A stretch of DNA of 64,000 bases from Pedobacter sp. MC2016-24. Its GTDB lineage: Bacteria; Bacteroidota; Bacteroidia; Sphingobacteriales; Sphingobacteriaceae. Shown here piece by piece: positions 17,798-26,302 of this stretch; the stretch's first letter is position 1; each line of letters begins with the position of its first letter. The translations under genes were made by a program, and so were the position numbers. Under the pieces are notes generated by a model. The model ran no database searches and was not told where the DNA came from. It saw only the letters and a list, made by a program, of their open reading frames with translations. The DNA is taken from the NCBI RefSeq assembly GCF_015223055.1, contig NZ_JADFBX010000005.1, forward strand, positions 186,001 to 250,000. The letters run 5' to 3'.

Positions 17798-18210
17798 CCG
17801 TTTTAAAGTTGTTGTTTCGTTTGTTTATGGTGCTGCAGGGAAAAGCGTATAACGCGCCTGCAGTGCTGGTTTATTGAATGGTATTAAGCGTTAGTTGGTT
17901 GGTTTAGTCAATGTTTAATCATACATATTGGTTTAGGTTAACAATTCAATTATTTGCCCGGGCAATCCTGATAAAGCGCACGATAATAAAATCGGCACAA
18001 GTATCCCGAAGGGGAATGCTAACTATATTTGGTATGATCAAAACTGTAATATTATCTCCTTAAAAAAGATGAATATTCTAAAGGAAAGGGTAGAAAAATC
18101 ATTAAAAAATGCCTTGAAATAGAAAATAGAAGTATATTTTTACATATTACTACCGATAAGCCACGTGTATCCTTAGTGTTAACGAATAAATAACATTTGA
18201 TAAAGACTTT
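17798..18210. other. 413-bp divergent intergenic region between SusC operon and HTCS gene
   Basis: There is no gene here. The region is AT-rich and holds the promoters for the minus-strand SusC operon and the plus-strand HTCS gene. The 60-bp element at 18039-18098 is shared with the promoter of the PL8 gene. If the promoter lies at that element, the SusC mRNA has a leader of about 230 nt. I see no convincing terminator or small reading frame in the rest. Confidence 0.6.
18039..18098 (-). promoter_or_regulatory. Putative HTCS operator/promoter upstream of the SusC operon
   Basis: This 60-base stretch aligns without gaps to 24541-24600 with 51 of 60 positions identical. The core includes CTTAAAAAAGATGA, TATTCTAAA and GGGTAGAAAAA (plus-strand reading). 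On the minus strand it ends in CAGTTTTG (18039-18046), one base from the Bacteroidota -7 consensus TAnnTTTG. The matching position upstream of the PL8 gene reads CAAATTTG. Both elements have the same orientation relative to their target genes, as expected for a site bound by the AraC-type domain of the neighbouring HTCS. Binding itself is an inference. Confidence 0.68.
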
Positions 18211-21200
18211 ATGAAACTTCCAGCAAGGGGACTTCTATTTGCCTGCCTGTCAATTTTTGTTTTCAGTATAAAACTGCATGCGCAGTACCCAGTTTCATTT
18301 AACAATTTTACAATCGAAAATGGATTATCTCAAAACTCAGTTGTCGCCATCACTCAGGATAAAGCTCATTTTTTATGGTTTGGAACAAGGCAAGGCCTAA
18401 ATCGATATGACGGCTATCAATTTAAAATCTACAGAAACAATGCTGACTATCCGCAAAGCTTATCCAGCAACGAAATAACCCAGTTGTTTACAGATTCTAA
18501 AGGGAGCATGTGGGTAGGCACCGTTAACGGACTCAATAGATACGATCAGGTGCAGGACCTGTTTATTCGTATTAGCATAGGCCGTAGAAACAAGAAGAAA
18601 AACCCGGTAATTGAATCTATTTATGAAGACCGGCAACACCGGCTTTGGATAGGAAGCTCACAAGGGCTGTATCTGTTAACTGACGATCGCAAAAATACGT
18701 TCAGTACTTTCCAATTTGGGCGGTCAAAGAAACCAGCAGACAGAACCATCTATGCCATTTACCAGGATAGTAAAAACAACATCTGGCTGGGCACAACAGA
18801 TGGTCTGCTTTGCATGACTGAAAAAGATGGCCGCTATACGTATAAAAGGTTCCGATCCAACCCAGAACAAATCAATTCCATCGGCTCCAATTACGTCACT
18901 GCTGTTAATGCAGACCGCAAGGGAAATTTATGGGTTGGTACAGACAATGGCTTGTCGCTTTACCATCCCGAAACCCAGACATTTACCACCTACAGGCATA
19001 GCGATAAAGATTCAACAGGCATTATTCATAGTGACATCAGAGACATTACCCTTGACCACAAAGGGCTATTGTGGATCGGTACCCAGGAGGGCCTGAGCAT
19101 CCTGGATCCCATCAGTAAAAAATTCAGGAACTATCAGCATGATACTGAACTCAGGAACAGCATCAGTCACAATTCTGTGCATAGTATTTTTCAGGATGTA
19201 AATCAGACCATGTGGGTCGGAACGTATTTCGGGGGTGTTAATTACTGCTATCCCATTGCCACGCGGTTTAACGTTTACCGAAACAGCAAACTGAAACCCA
19301 GTATTAGTGGCAATATCATAAGTTCTATTGTAGAAGATGAGGAACAAAACTTATGGATCGGGACTGAAGGTGCCGGTCTAAGTTTTATAGACCGCAAACA
19401 TAACCGTTACAGCAGCTATAAAACCAAGCCCAACGATCCGAATAGCATCAGTTCTAACCTGATTAAAATTGTCATTAAAGACAAAACGGAAAACGGTCAC
19501 CTTGTCATCGGCACCCACCATGGCGGCTTGAACTTATTTAATCCTGTAACACGCCAGTTTAGGAGGGTTTTAAATGTAAAAGATTCAACAGGTGCTATAG
19601 GGACCGCAGAGATTGTTGCGCTGAACCAGGATCAATATGGAACAATCTGGGTCGCCTCCTGGAACGGCCTGAGTATTTTAAAAAAACAAAGCAATGGCTA
19701 TCCGGAACGTACCACTAAAAGCGTGTTGGATAAATATATAAAAGCCGAAAACCGGGGTATCCAGGTCTTATTCAGAGATCGCGCCAATCAACTTTGGATT
19801 GGAACTACTGCCGGTTTATTCTCTTATAATTTCAGCAGTCGAAAACTCTCGCTTTATAGGAAAAAAGCAACGGATCCCAACAAACTGAAATCAGACTACA
19901 TCAATTGCCTGATGGAAACCTCAGATGGCCAACTTTGCATCGGCACTTATTTCGGCGGATTAAGCCTATTCAATAAACAAACCAATAAATTTAAAACTTA
20001 TGATGAAAACGATGGCCTGGCCAACAACAATGTACTGGGTATCGTAGAAGATCAGAAGGGAATTTTATGGATCAGTACGGCCAATGGTTTATCGAAATTG
20101 GATTTGAAAACCGGTGTTTTCAGAAACTATACACAAGTAGATGGTCTGGCAGGTAATGAATTTAATTTCCGGTCCTATCTTGGCAGCCGCAATGGAGAGG
20201 TATTCCTGGGCGGCCTAAATGGCATGACCTCTTTTTATCCTGAAAACATTGAAACGAACGATGACGTAGTACCTATCGTTTTTACCGGATTAAAACTGTT
20301 TAACCAGCCGGTAGCAGTAAACGGACCGGATCAGCTCCTGAAACAACAACTGATGAACACCAAAGACCTTACCTTTCGGTATGATCAGAACAATTTCACG
20401 ATTGGCTTCGCTTTATTAAACTACATCAAATCGGATAAAAATAAGTACGCCTATAAGCTGGAGGGCTATGACAGGGACTGGAATCAGGTTGACCATCCGA
20501 GTGCAACGTATACCAACCTGCCGTCCGGACAATATCGATTTGTTGTAAAAGGTTTAAATAATGATGGCATTGAAGGAAGTAATGCTGCGACAATAGGGAT
20601 TCATATTTTACCACCGATCTGGGCCAGCTGGTGGGCATATTTAATTTACCTCCTGATATCTGCTACTATTTTATTTCTGGTGATCCGTTATCTGTTTGTC
20701 CGCGCTTTATTAAAAAGAACGGAAAATATACAACAGATGAAGCTCAATTTTTTCACCCATGTATCTCATGAAATCCGCACGCCATTAACACTCATCCTTG
20801 GCCCCCTGGAAAGTTTGCTGAAGAGTACAAAAGATCTTCCTGAAGTAAACAGCCAGGTTGTACCGATTAAAAACAATGCAGACCGATTGATGCGGCTCAT
20901 TACAGAACTGATGGATTTCAGGAAAAATGAAAGCGGTAAACTTAAACTAAACGTAGCTCCTTATCACATCATTGCTTTTGCAGATGAGATCTTTCAATCC
21001 TTCAGCTATCTGGCGGGTAAGCACCACATTGATTACCGCTTTGACCATGCTGATCAGGATATTGAACTATATTTTGATAAAGCACAAATGGAAAAGGTAT
21101 TATTTAACCTGCTTTCCAATGCCTTTAAATTTACAAAGTCCAAAGGTAGCATTCGGTTATCTGTTGCAGAAAGCACAGACAGCGTTATTATCCAGGTCAG

Positions 21201-22317
21201 AGACAATGGCATTGGAATTCCTTACGATAGTCAGGCTAAGCTTTTTAGCGAGTTTTTCCAGGTAAATGCCCAGGGCTCCAACCACATTGGCTCTGGTATT
21301 GGCCTGGCTTTGTCTAAAAGCATCATCACTGCACATCAGGGAAATATCAATATAGAGAGTACGCCTGCAAGCGCAACCCAACCTGGCGACACCTGTTTTA
21401 CGGTTACTTTGAAAAAAGGGAAATTGCATTTCAGTGCATTAGATTTAAAAACGTTTTTAGATGATGGTATCGAAAAGAGCATTTATTCAGCTCCGCTTCC
21501 TGTGCCCGATTCCAAAACCACCGACCTTCGGGTACCGCAGCATCAGGAAACCATTTTAATTGTAGAAGACAATGACGAAATCAGGCAGTTGCTAAGAAAT
21601 TACATTGGTAACGATTATAAAATAATAGAAAGTGCGGATGGACAAGAAGGCTGGGAAACAGCCATAGAATTATTACCTGAGTTGATCATCTGCGATGTGA
21701 TGATGCCCGTAATGGACGGGCTTGAACTCACCAAAAAACTAAAGATGGATGAACGAACCAGTCACATCCCCATCATTTTGCTTACTGCAAAGTCATCCCA
21801 TACACATCAAATGGAAGGAATGGAAATGGGTGCCGACAGTTATGTAACCAAGCCTTTTAGCATGGAACTGTTGAAATTAAATGTGCGCAACCTGCTGCAA
21901 TCGCGTGCAAACATGCGCCAGAAATTTAGCCAGCAGGTAAGTCTCCAGCCCCAGAACATTACGGTAAGTACCATAGATCATAACTTTATGGCCAAAGTAA
22001 TGCAGTGCATTGAGGAGCGCATGGCAGATCAGGACTTTGGCGTTCCTGAACTTTCAGCCCAGATTGGCATGAGCCAGCCGGTATTGTACAAAAAGATCCG
22101 TGCCATTACTGACTTGTCTGTTAACGACTTCATCAAATCCATTCGTTTGAAAAAGGCAGCCCAGTTGCTCCTGCAAAAAGTTTATAACATTTCAGAAGTC
22201 TCCTACCTGGTCGGCTTTAACGATCCCAAATACTTCAGCAGGGAATTTAAAAAGCAATACGGCCAAACACCCCGTGTGTATATCAACTTGATGGAAGGTG
22301 GGGAAACAGAACAATAG
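18211..22317 (+). CDS. Hybrid two-component system (HTCS) sensor-regulator, AraC-type
   Basis: One 1368-residue chain carries a complete signalling pathway. A signal peptide is followed by a periplasmic sensor of repeated two-bladed-propeller motifs (Reg_prop, such as FLWFGTRQGLNRYDG and MWVGTVNGLNRYD) to about residue 700. Then come a Y_Y_Y domain (~722-785), a membrane segment (~806-832), a HisKA domain with phospho-acceptor His853 in VSHEIRTP, an HATPase domain (DNGIGIP, GSGIGLALSKS), a receiver domain with Asp1162 in CDVMMPVMDG, and a C-terminal AraC-type helix-turn-helix. HTCS proteins bind oligosaccharides in the periplasm and activate neighbouring PUL genes directly. It is divergent from the SusC operon and convergent with the PL8 gene (11 bp between stops). 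The shared 60-bp elements are its likely targets. Confidence 0.96.
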   Translation: MKLPARGLLFACLSIFVFSIKLHAQYPVSFNNFTIENGLSQNSVVAITQDKAHFLWFGTRQGLNRYDGYQFKIYRNNADYPQSLSSNEITQLFTDSKGSMWVGTVNGLNRYDQVQDLFIRISIGRRNKKKNPVIESIYEDRQHRLWIGSSQGLYLLTDDRKNTFSTFQFGRSKKPADRTIYAIYQDSKNNIWLGTTDGLLCMTEKDGRYTYKRFRSNPEQINSIGSNYVTAVNADRKGNLWVGTDNGLSLYHPETQTFTTYRHSDKDSTGIIHSDIRDITLDHKGLLWIGTQEGLSILDPISKKFRNYQHDTELRNSISHNSVHSIFQDVNQTMWVGTYFGGVNYCYPIATRFNVYRNSKLKPSISGNIISSIVEDEEQNLWIGTEGAGLSFIDRKHNRYSSYKTKPNDPNSISSNLIKIVIKDKTENGHLVIGTHHGGLNLFNPVTRQFRRVLNVKDSTGAIGTAEIVALNQDQYGTIWVASWNGLSILKKQSNGYPERTTKSVLDKYIKAENRGIQVLFRDRANQLWIGTTAGLFSYNFSSRKLSLYRKKATDPNKLKSDYINCLMETSDGQLCIGTYFGGLSLFNKQTNKFKTYDENDGLANNNVLGIVEDQKGILWISTANGLSKLDLKTGVFRNYTQVDGLAGNEFNFRSYLGSRNGEVFLGGLNGMTSFYPENIETNDDVVPIVFTGLKLFNQPVAVNGPDQLLKQQLMNTKDLTFRYDQNNFTIGFALLNYIKSDKNKYAYKLEGYDRDWNQVDHPSATYTNLPSGQYRFVVKGLNNDGIEGSNAATIGIHILPPIWASWWAYLIYLLISATILFLVIRYLFVRALLKRTENIQQMKLNFFTHVSHEIRTPLTLILGPLESLLKSTKDLPEVNSQVVPIKNNADRLMRLITELMDFRKNESGKLKLNVAPYHIIAFADEIFQSFSYLAGKHHIDYRFDHADQDIELYFDKAQMEKVLFNLLSNAFKFTKSKGSIRLSVAESTDSVIIQVRDNGIGIPYDSQAKLFSEFFQVNAQGSNHIGSGIGLALSKSIITAHQGNINIESTPASATQPGDTCFTVTLKKGKLHFSALDLKTFLDDGIEKSIYSAPLPVPDSKTTDLRVPQHQETILIVEDNDEIRQLLRNYIGNDYKIIESADGQEGWETAIELLPELIICDVMMPVMDGLELTKKLKMDERTSHIPIILLTAKSSHTHQMEGMEMGADSYVTKPFSMELLKLNVRNLLQSRANMRQKFSQQVSLQPQNITVSTIDHNFMAKVMQCIEERMADQDFGVPELSAQIGMSQPVLYKKIRAITDLSVNDFIKSIRLKKAAQLLLQKVYNISEVSYLVGFNDPKYFSREFKKQYGQTPRVYINLMEGGETEQ

Positions 22318-22328
22318 CAAGATTCTAC

Positions 22329-24518
22329 TTATAAAAGGATGGATACCGTTTGCCCTGCATATTGTTTTTGAGGAAGGTCTAAAGTAATGGTGCGAACATC
22401 AGTGCTACTGAGCTGGATGCTCACTTTTAATTTATCATGAAGATGAGCCGGATCTGCTGCATGCAATTGATATCGCCCATTTGTCAGTTTTCTGAGCATC
22501 AGCACTGCCGGAATATCTGTTGAAACTGCGATCTTTCCATCATTAAATGACACATCAGCTTCATAAAATACCATTTGCCAAATCTTCAGCCCCTGATGGT
22601 AAACAGCCTGGAGCCTATCGGTATTCGATTCAATTTTAATAAATTTCTTCGTCAGGTAATTTTTCATCTGAGCTTCAGTTTTCATGCCTGGCAGTAGGAT
22701 GTAAGTATATTTTGATGCATCAGGTCTAATACCATGAGCTATACTCAATTGGAAAACAGATTTATTTTCTATTCTTTCATCTGCTTTATCCCCACCCACA
22801 CTAATCTCAGTCCAGTCGCTGCGCCTGTTTTCAACAGACAGGTTCACGATGCCCTTTTCAGGAAAGACATACCCAACCTGATCATGCAACACCCAGTCTA
22901 AATGTTTCTTGAAACTCAAATGCAAATTTTTACGCTTATAATGTGTTACCCTGCCGCCATCACTTAATGTCAATCCATCTGGCGCAGCAACGACCTGATT
23001 TAAGGTTGTGGCAATTGGCGCAGCCAGACCAGCGTTAATTCCTGTTCCGAGACAGACAATTTCCTCCTCGAACATAAACCAGCCTTTTTTTGCAGATACC
23101 TGCAGATCATTTTTCATCACGTAGGCTGTTGCGCCGTAAATCCCATCAGATACACCTCCAGAAAAAGGGTCTGTGCCTCTTCGATCTCCGGCCCCCGGTG
23201 CTTTATCTTTGAGTATGGGTAGGCTATCTGGTAAGGTTGTACCTGGCAACCTTGTCCAATTCCACAAAGGAAATATATTAAAATACTCATTTCCTTTCAA
23301 CTGAAGATTCATGGTTCCCTCTGCTCCCCAGAAACCCTTCATGTTTTCTGAATTGCCGATCTCCTGCGAATATTTCCTGCTGGATACCGCATGGATGGAA
23401 ATAAAGTAAGCAGGTCTGATGTGTACAGTATAATCAGCATTCCAATAGTGCCGGTGTGAAGACTGGACTTTAAAGGAAGCAGGTACTTCGGATGTCATCC
23501 TTTTTCTGATGGTCTGATATTGCTCCTTTCCCCTGGGGTCAATCCTTTCCAGTATGGCCAGACTGGAGATATAGTCAACCTGTGTAGCCCCGACCCTAGA
23601 AATCCCCCTTCCAATGACATTCCAGTCGATCCATTTCCCCCGGATGACACCGAATATAGACTCCAGGATAAACTTTCGAAACAACTCCAGCTTTTCTCCC
23701 TGCAGCGCGTATTTTGTTCCAACAGTATAAGCGGCGGATTTAAGTACGCTAGACATAAACACCGTTCCATAACCTCCGTTGTACAGGTATCCGTAATGCA
23801 TATCATAGGAAAGATCATATTGAATGCCTTCACCAGTGGTATACTGTATCGGGGCATAACTCTGCTCAGCCCCCAGTTTCAGCATGTTCTCATCTTTCAA
23901 CAATGCCCCTATATATATCCACCCCATTGCGATCAGGGACTTATTTGCTCCAAAATTAAATTTATGCATGGGATTGTTTCGCCCGTTGCTGGTTACAGCC
24001 GTATCCTTACATATGGTAGCCAATGTACTTTTCTCCACCAGATTATCCAAAGGCTGTGCACCAAATCTCATGTTCACCAAACTAAGTGCTAAGCTTTGCG
24101 GCCGAGTAATTCCCTGCTGATACCAATTATCGCAATAAGGCAAAGGTTTAAGACCGCTGAAATAGCTCAAACTTTTTTGAATCACATCCCTAAGCTTAAG
24201 ATTCTTATAAAAGCTACTTTTAGGATGACCATATGCAAGTGTCATGATCCTTATTTTTTCCAAAACAGGTATCCAGGACGGATTAATGCGTTTGTGATCA
24301 GCATAGTCTATGGATTTGTACTTCCCATTCACTGGATCCAAATCCATCAAGTCATACTTAATCTGCTGATCAAGTTGCCTGACATTCTTTACTTCAGCAA
24401 GTTGCTCCTGATGAACCCGGCTTAAAACCGTTTGAAAAACCTGATCAGGCTGATTCTGTGCCCGACTAACCAAAATGAATAAAAGACTAAGTAGAAGAAA
24501 TGAGATAATTACTTTCAT
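22329..24518 (-). CDS. Polysaccharide lyase family 8 (chondroitin AC/hyaluronan-type lyase)
   Basis: The product has 729 residues and a signal peptide (LLLSLLFILVSRAQN). The fold follows PL8: an alpha/alpha toroid (CDNWYQQGITRP; NFGANKSL), then beta-sandwich domains with NWTRLPGTT and YTYILLPGM. Catalytic residues known from Pedobacter chondroitinase AC are placed with nearly the same spacing: Asn192, His241, Tyr250 (9 after the His), Arg304 and Arg308 in GRGISR, and Glu391 in NSENMKG. PL8 enzymes cleave uronic acid-containing chains (chondroitin, hyaluronan; some xanthan) by beta-elimination. It lies downstream of and convergent to the HTCS gene, and its promoter carries a copy of the same 60-bp element as the SusC operon. 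Which glycan is cut cannot be told from sequence alone. Confidence 0.9.
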   Translation of the reverse strand: MKVIISFLLLSLLFILVSRAQNQPDQVFQTVLSRVHQEQLAEVKNVRQLDQQIKYDLMDLDPVNGKYKSIDYADHKRINPSWIPVLEKIRIMTLAYGHPKSSFYKNLKLRDVIQKSLSYFSGLKPLPYCDNWYQQGITRPQSLALSLVNMRFGAQPLDNLVEKSTLATICKDTAVTSNGRNNPMHKFNFGANKSLIAMGWIYIGALLKDENMLKLGAEQSYAPIQYTTGEGIQYDLSYDMHYGYLYNGGYGTVFMSSVLKSAAYTVGTKYALQGEKLELFRKFILESIFGVIRGKWIDWNVIGRGISRVGATQVDYISSLAILERIDPRGKEQYQTIRKRMTSEVPASFKVQSSHRHYWNADYTVHIRPAYFISIHAVSSRKYSQEIGNSENMKGFWGAEGTMNLQLKGNEYFNIFPLWNWTRLPGTTLPDSLPILKDKAPGAGDRRGTDPFSGGVSDGIYGATAYVMKNDLQVSAKKGWFMFEEEIVCLGTGINAGLAAPIATTLNQVVAAPDGLTLSDGGRVTHYKRKNLHLSFKKHLDWVLHDQVGYVFPEKGIVNLSVENRRSDWTEISVGGDKADERIENKSVFQLSIAHGIRPDASKYTYILLPGMKTEAQMKNYLTKKFIKIESNTDRLQAVYHQGLKIWQMVFYEADVSFNDGKIAVSTDIPAVLMLRKLTNGRYQLHAADPAHLHDKLKVSIQLSSTDVRTITLDLPQKQYAGQTVSILL

Positions 24519-24540
24519 GAACCCGGTAAATTGCTGTCAC

Positions 24541-24600
24541 CAAATTTGTTATATTATTTGCTTAAAAAAGATGACTATTCTAAAAAATAGGGTAGAAAAA
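24541..24600 (-). promoter_or_regulatory. Putative HTCS operator/promoter upstream of the PL8 gene
   Basis: This is the second copy of the 60-bp element found at 18039-18098. It starts 22 bp upstream of the PL8 start codon. On the minus strand the proximal end reads CAAATTTG (24541-24548), a near match to the Bacteroidota -7 box, which would give a very short mRNA leader. The 50 distal bases (24551-24600) match the other copy at 44 positions. The divergent META gene begins 84 bp further on, so it could also be affected, but the orientation favours PL8. Confidence 0.66.
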
Positions 24601-24683
24601 CAGGCATTATCCTTGTGTTGTTTTGCTGTTTAAATGTTATATTAGTGTAGAAGGATGCCTTCTTGAAAATTAAATCCCTTGAA

Positions 24684-25487
24684 ATGAAAAAACTCTTTTA
24701 CTACTCCGCATTAAGCTTTGCATTGATGTTAAATGCCTGTAGCAGCTTAAACAAATCGAATCCGTCAAAAGAAAATTCAAAATCTATGTCAAACCAGGTG
24801 ATTACTGACAAAAAGTGGAAGCTGATTGAGCTGGAAGGTAAACCTGTAGCGGATAAAATTAATGGCAAGGAGCCTTTTATACTGTTGCAAAAAGCAGACA
24901 ACCGATATTCTGCCTCAGCCGGATGTAACGGCCTTGGCGGAAATTTCGAAATTTCAGACAACAACAGAATCAAATTTACGCAAGGCATGTCTACCATGAT
25001 GGCCTGCGATCACATGGAAATTGAAACCGGGCTAAATCGTGCGTTGGTTACTGCTGACAATTATACGGTCGGCGACAATACGTTGTCGATTAACAAAGGT
25101 CGTATGGCGGCCTTGGCTCGTTTTAAAGTGGTAACAGCTCCTGTAGCCAGTAAAGCGCTAAACGGCACTTGGGAACTGGATTATATTTCAGGACCAAGAA
25201 TCGCTTTTGACGGTTTATATCCTAATAAAAAACCGACAATAATTTTTGATCTTTCTGCAACAAAAGCAAATGGAAACAGCGGTTGCAACAATTACAACAC
25301 TACTTTTACCATCGACGGCAACAACATCAGATTTGCAGATCCGATGAGTACAAAGATGGCATGCGAAGGTATTGGTGAGGCTACTTTTTTCAAAACGTTG
25401 AAAACCATTTCAAAATATGACGTGAGCGGTACCACGCTAAATCTGATCATGGGCGACATCGCTGTGATGCGTTTTAAAAAGAAATAG
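24684..25487 (+). CDS. Lipoprotein with two META domains (HslJ-like)
   Basis: An upstream in-frame TTG at 24663 would lengthen the protein by seven residues. The ATG at 24684 gives a normal lipoprotein signal (ALMLNACSS) and is preferred (267 residues). Two META domains follow: the first has WKLIELEGKPV, SAGCNGLGGNFEI and MSTMMACDHME; the second has GTWELDYISG, NSGCNNYNTTF and MSTKMACEGIG. The paired S-G-C-N and M-x-C motifs are diagnostic of this fold, known from heat-inducible HslJ and Leishmania META proteins. The molecular role is unclear; some members are linked to stress or antibiotic tolerance. A strong terminator follows at 25514, so it is probably monocistronic and independent of the PUL. 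Confidence 0.85.
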   Translation: MKKLFYYSALSFALMLNACSSLNKSNPSKENSKSMSNQVITDKKWKLIELEGKPVADKINGKEPFILLQKADNRYSASAGCNGLGGNFEISDNNRIKFTQGMSTMMACDHMEIETGLNRALVTADNYTVGDNTLSINKGRMAALARFKVVTAPVASKALNGTWELDYISGPRIAFDGLYPNKKPTIIFDLSATKANGNSGCNNYNTTFTIDGNNIRFADPMSTKMACEGIGEATFFKTLKTISKYDVSGTTLNLIMGDIAVMRFKKK

Positions 25488-25513
25488 CATTTGTTTTTAA
25501 TTACAGCTGAGCA

Positions 25514-25549
25514 TAGCCCGGGAACAAAAAAATGTTTCCGGGCTATTTT
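25514..25549 (+). terminator. Rho-independent terminator after META gene
   Basis: A 13-bp stem (TAGCCCGGGAACA pairing with TGTTTCCGGGCTA, one G-U pair) with a six-A loop is followed by a T-rich run, 26 bp after the stop codon. Confidence 0.88.
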
Positions 25550-25690
25550 GTTTAGTCACATCATCATGTGATGCCCAAAATTTCTTCGTAAAGGGCCTTT
25601 TTTGAATATTTGTATTGTGATAACAACCTAGAAAACAGGCGCTCTATTACAAAGAAATAAAAGATCCTTAAATAATTAATCTTAAACAAA

Positions 25691-26224
25691 ATGAAAAAAA
25701 AATTATTCACTATGATTGCTGCATTAGCAATAACATTCGGGTTAAGCAATTCCGTTCATGCACAAACAACAGTACGGTCAATTGCTGTAACAGTTGAACT
25801 AAAGGATATTATTGGCATAAGTCCGACTACCCCTACAGGGAGTTCACTCGTGGAGTTCCTCTATGAAACAGCAGCACAATACAATAGCGACCAGACCTCC
25901 ACAATTACCGATCAGTTCAGAATTACAGCAACCAAGGCATATGATGTGTTTTTAAAAGGTTCAGGCCCTTTTGTAGGGCAAACTACGTCTTCTAACACAC
26001 TTGATCTTAATATTCTGGCAGTAAGCGCAAGACCAGGCCCTAGCGGTACACTTCAGACTGCTGTAGTACCTACTACTTCAGATCAGCTATTGATTACAAA
26101 TTCGCCAGCTGCCCTTGACCAAAGTTTTGATGTCAGCTACAAAATTGCAAAGAATCCTGTTTTATTAACATCAGTAAAACAAAAATATGCCACTTCACTT
26201 ACGCTATCAGTTGCGGCTCACTAA
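25691..26224 (+). CDS. Small secreted protein, candidate pilus/fibre major subunit
   Basis: A 177-residue protein with a clear signal peptide (MIAALAITFGLSNSVHAQ). The mature part is cysteine-free, rich in Ser, Thr and Val, and predicted by eye as all-beta (VRSIAVTVELKDII, YDVFLKGSGPFVGQ, QSFDVSYKIAK), ending in a strand-like SLTLSVAAH. I do not recognise a named family with certainty. Position is the main clue. It is the first gene of a three-gene run, followed by a perfect hairpin and then a chaperone-like gene, as for major subunits of chaperone-usher pili. The alternating hydrophobic C-terminal strand would suit donor-strand exchange, but that is an inference. Confidence 0.6.
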   Translation: MKKKLFTMIAALAITFGLSNSVHAQTTVRSIAVTVELKDIIGISPTTPTGSSLVEFLYETAAQYNSDQTSTITDQFRITATKAYDVFLKGSGPFVGQTTSSNTLDLNILAVSARPGPSGTLQTAVVPTTSDQLLITNSPAALDQSFDVSYKIAKNPVLLTSVKQKYATSLTLSVAAH

Positions 26225-26246
26225 TTAATTTTTTAATGGGGAACCG

Positions 26247-26288
26247 GAGGTTTATATGTATATTCATATAAACCTCTTCTTTTTTCTT
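26247..26288 (+). terminator. Intra-operon hairpin (partial terminator/processing signal)
   Basis: A perfect 12-bp stem (GAGGTTTATATG with CATATAAACCTC, loop of 6) is followed by TTCTTTTTTCTT. It lies between the stop of the subunit gene (26224) and the start of the chaperone-like gene (26303). It may terminate most transcripts or protect the subunit mRNA, so that the subunit is made in excess of the chaperone. Confidence 0.72.
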
Positions 26289-26302
26289 AACGATCTTTAC
26301 AA

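Noticed and set aside
23495..24425. Several 76-190 codon frames on both strands inside the PL8 gene
   Set aside because: They are shadows of the lyase frame, whose catalytic residues and length are complete.
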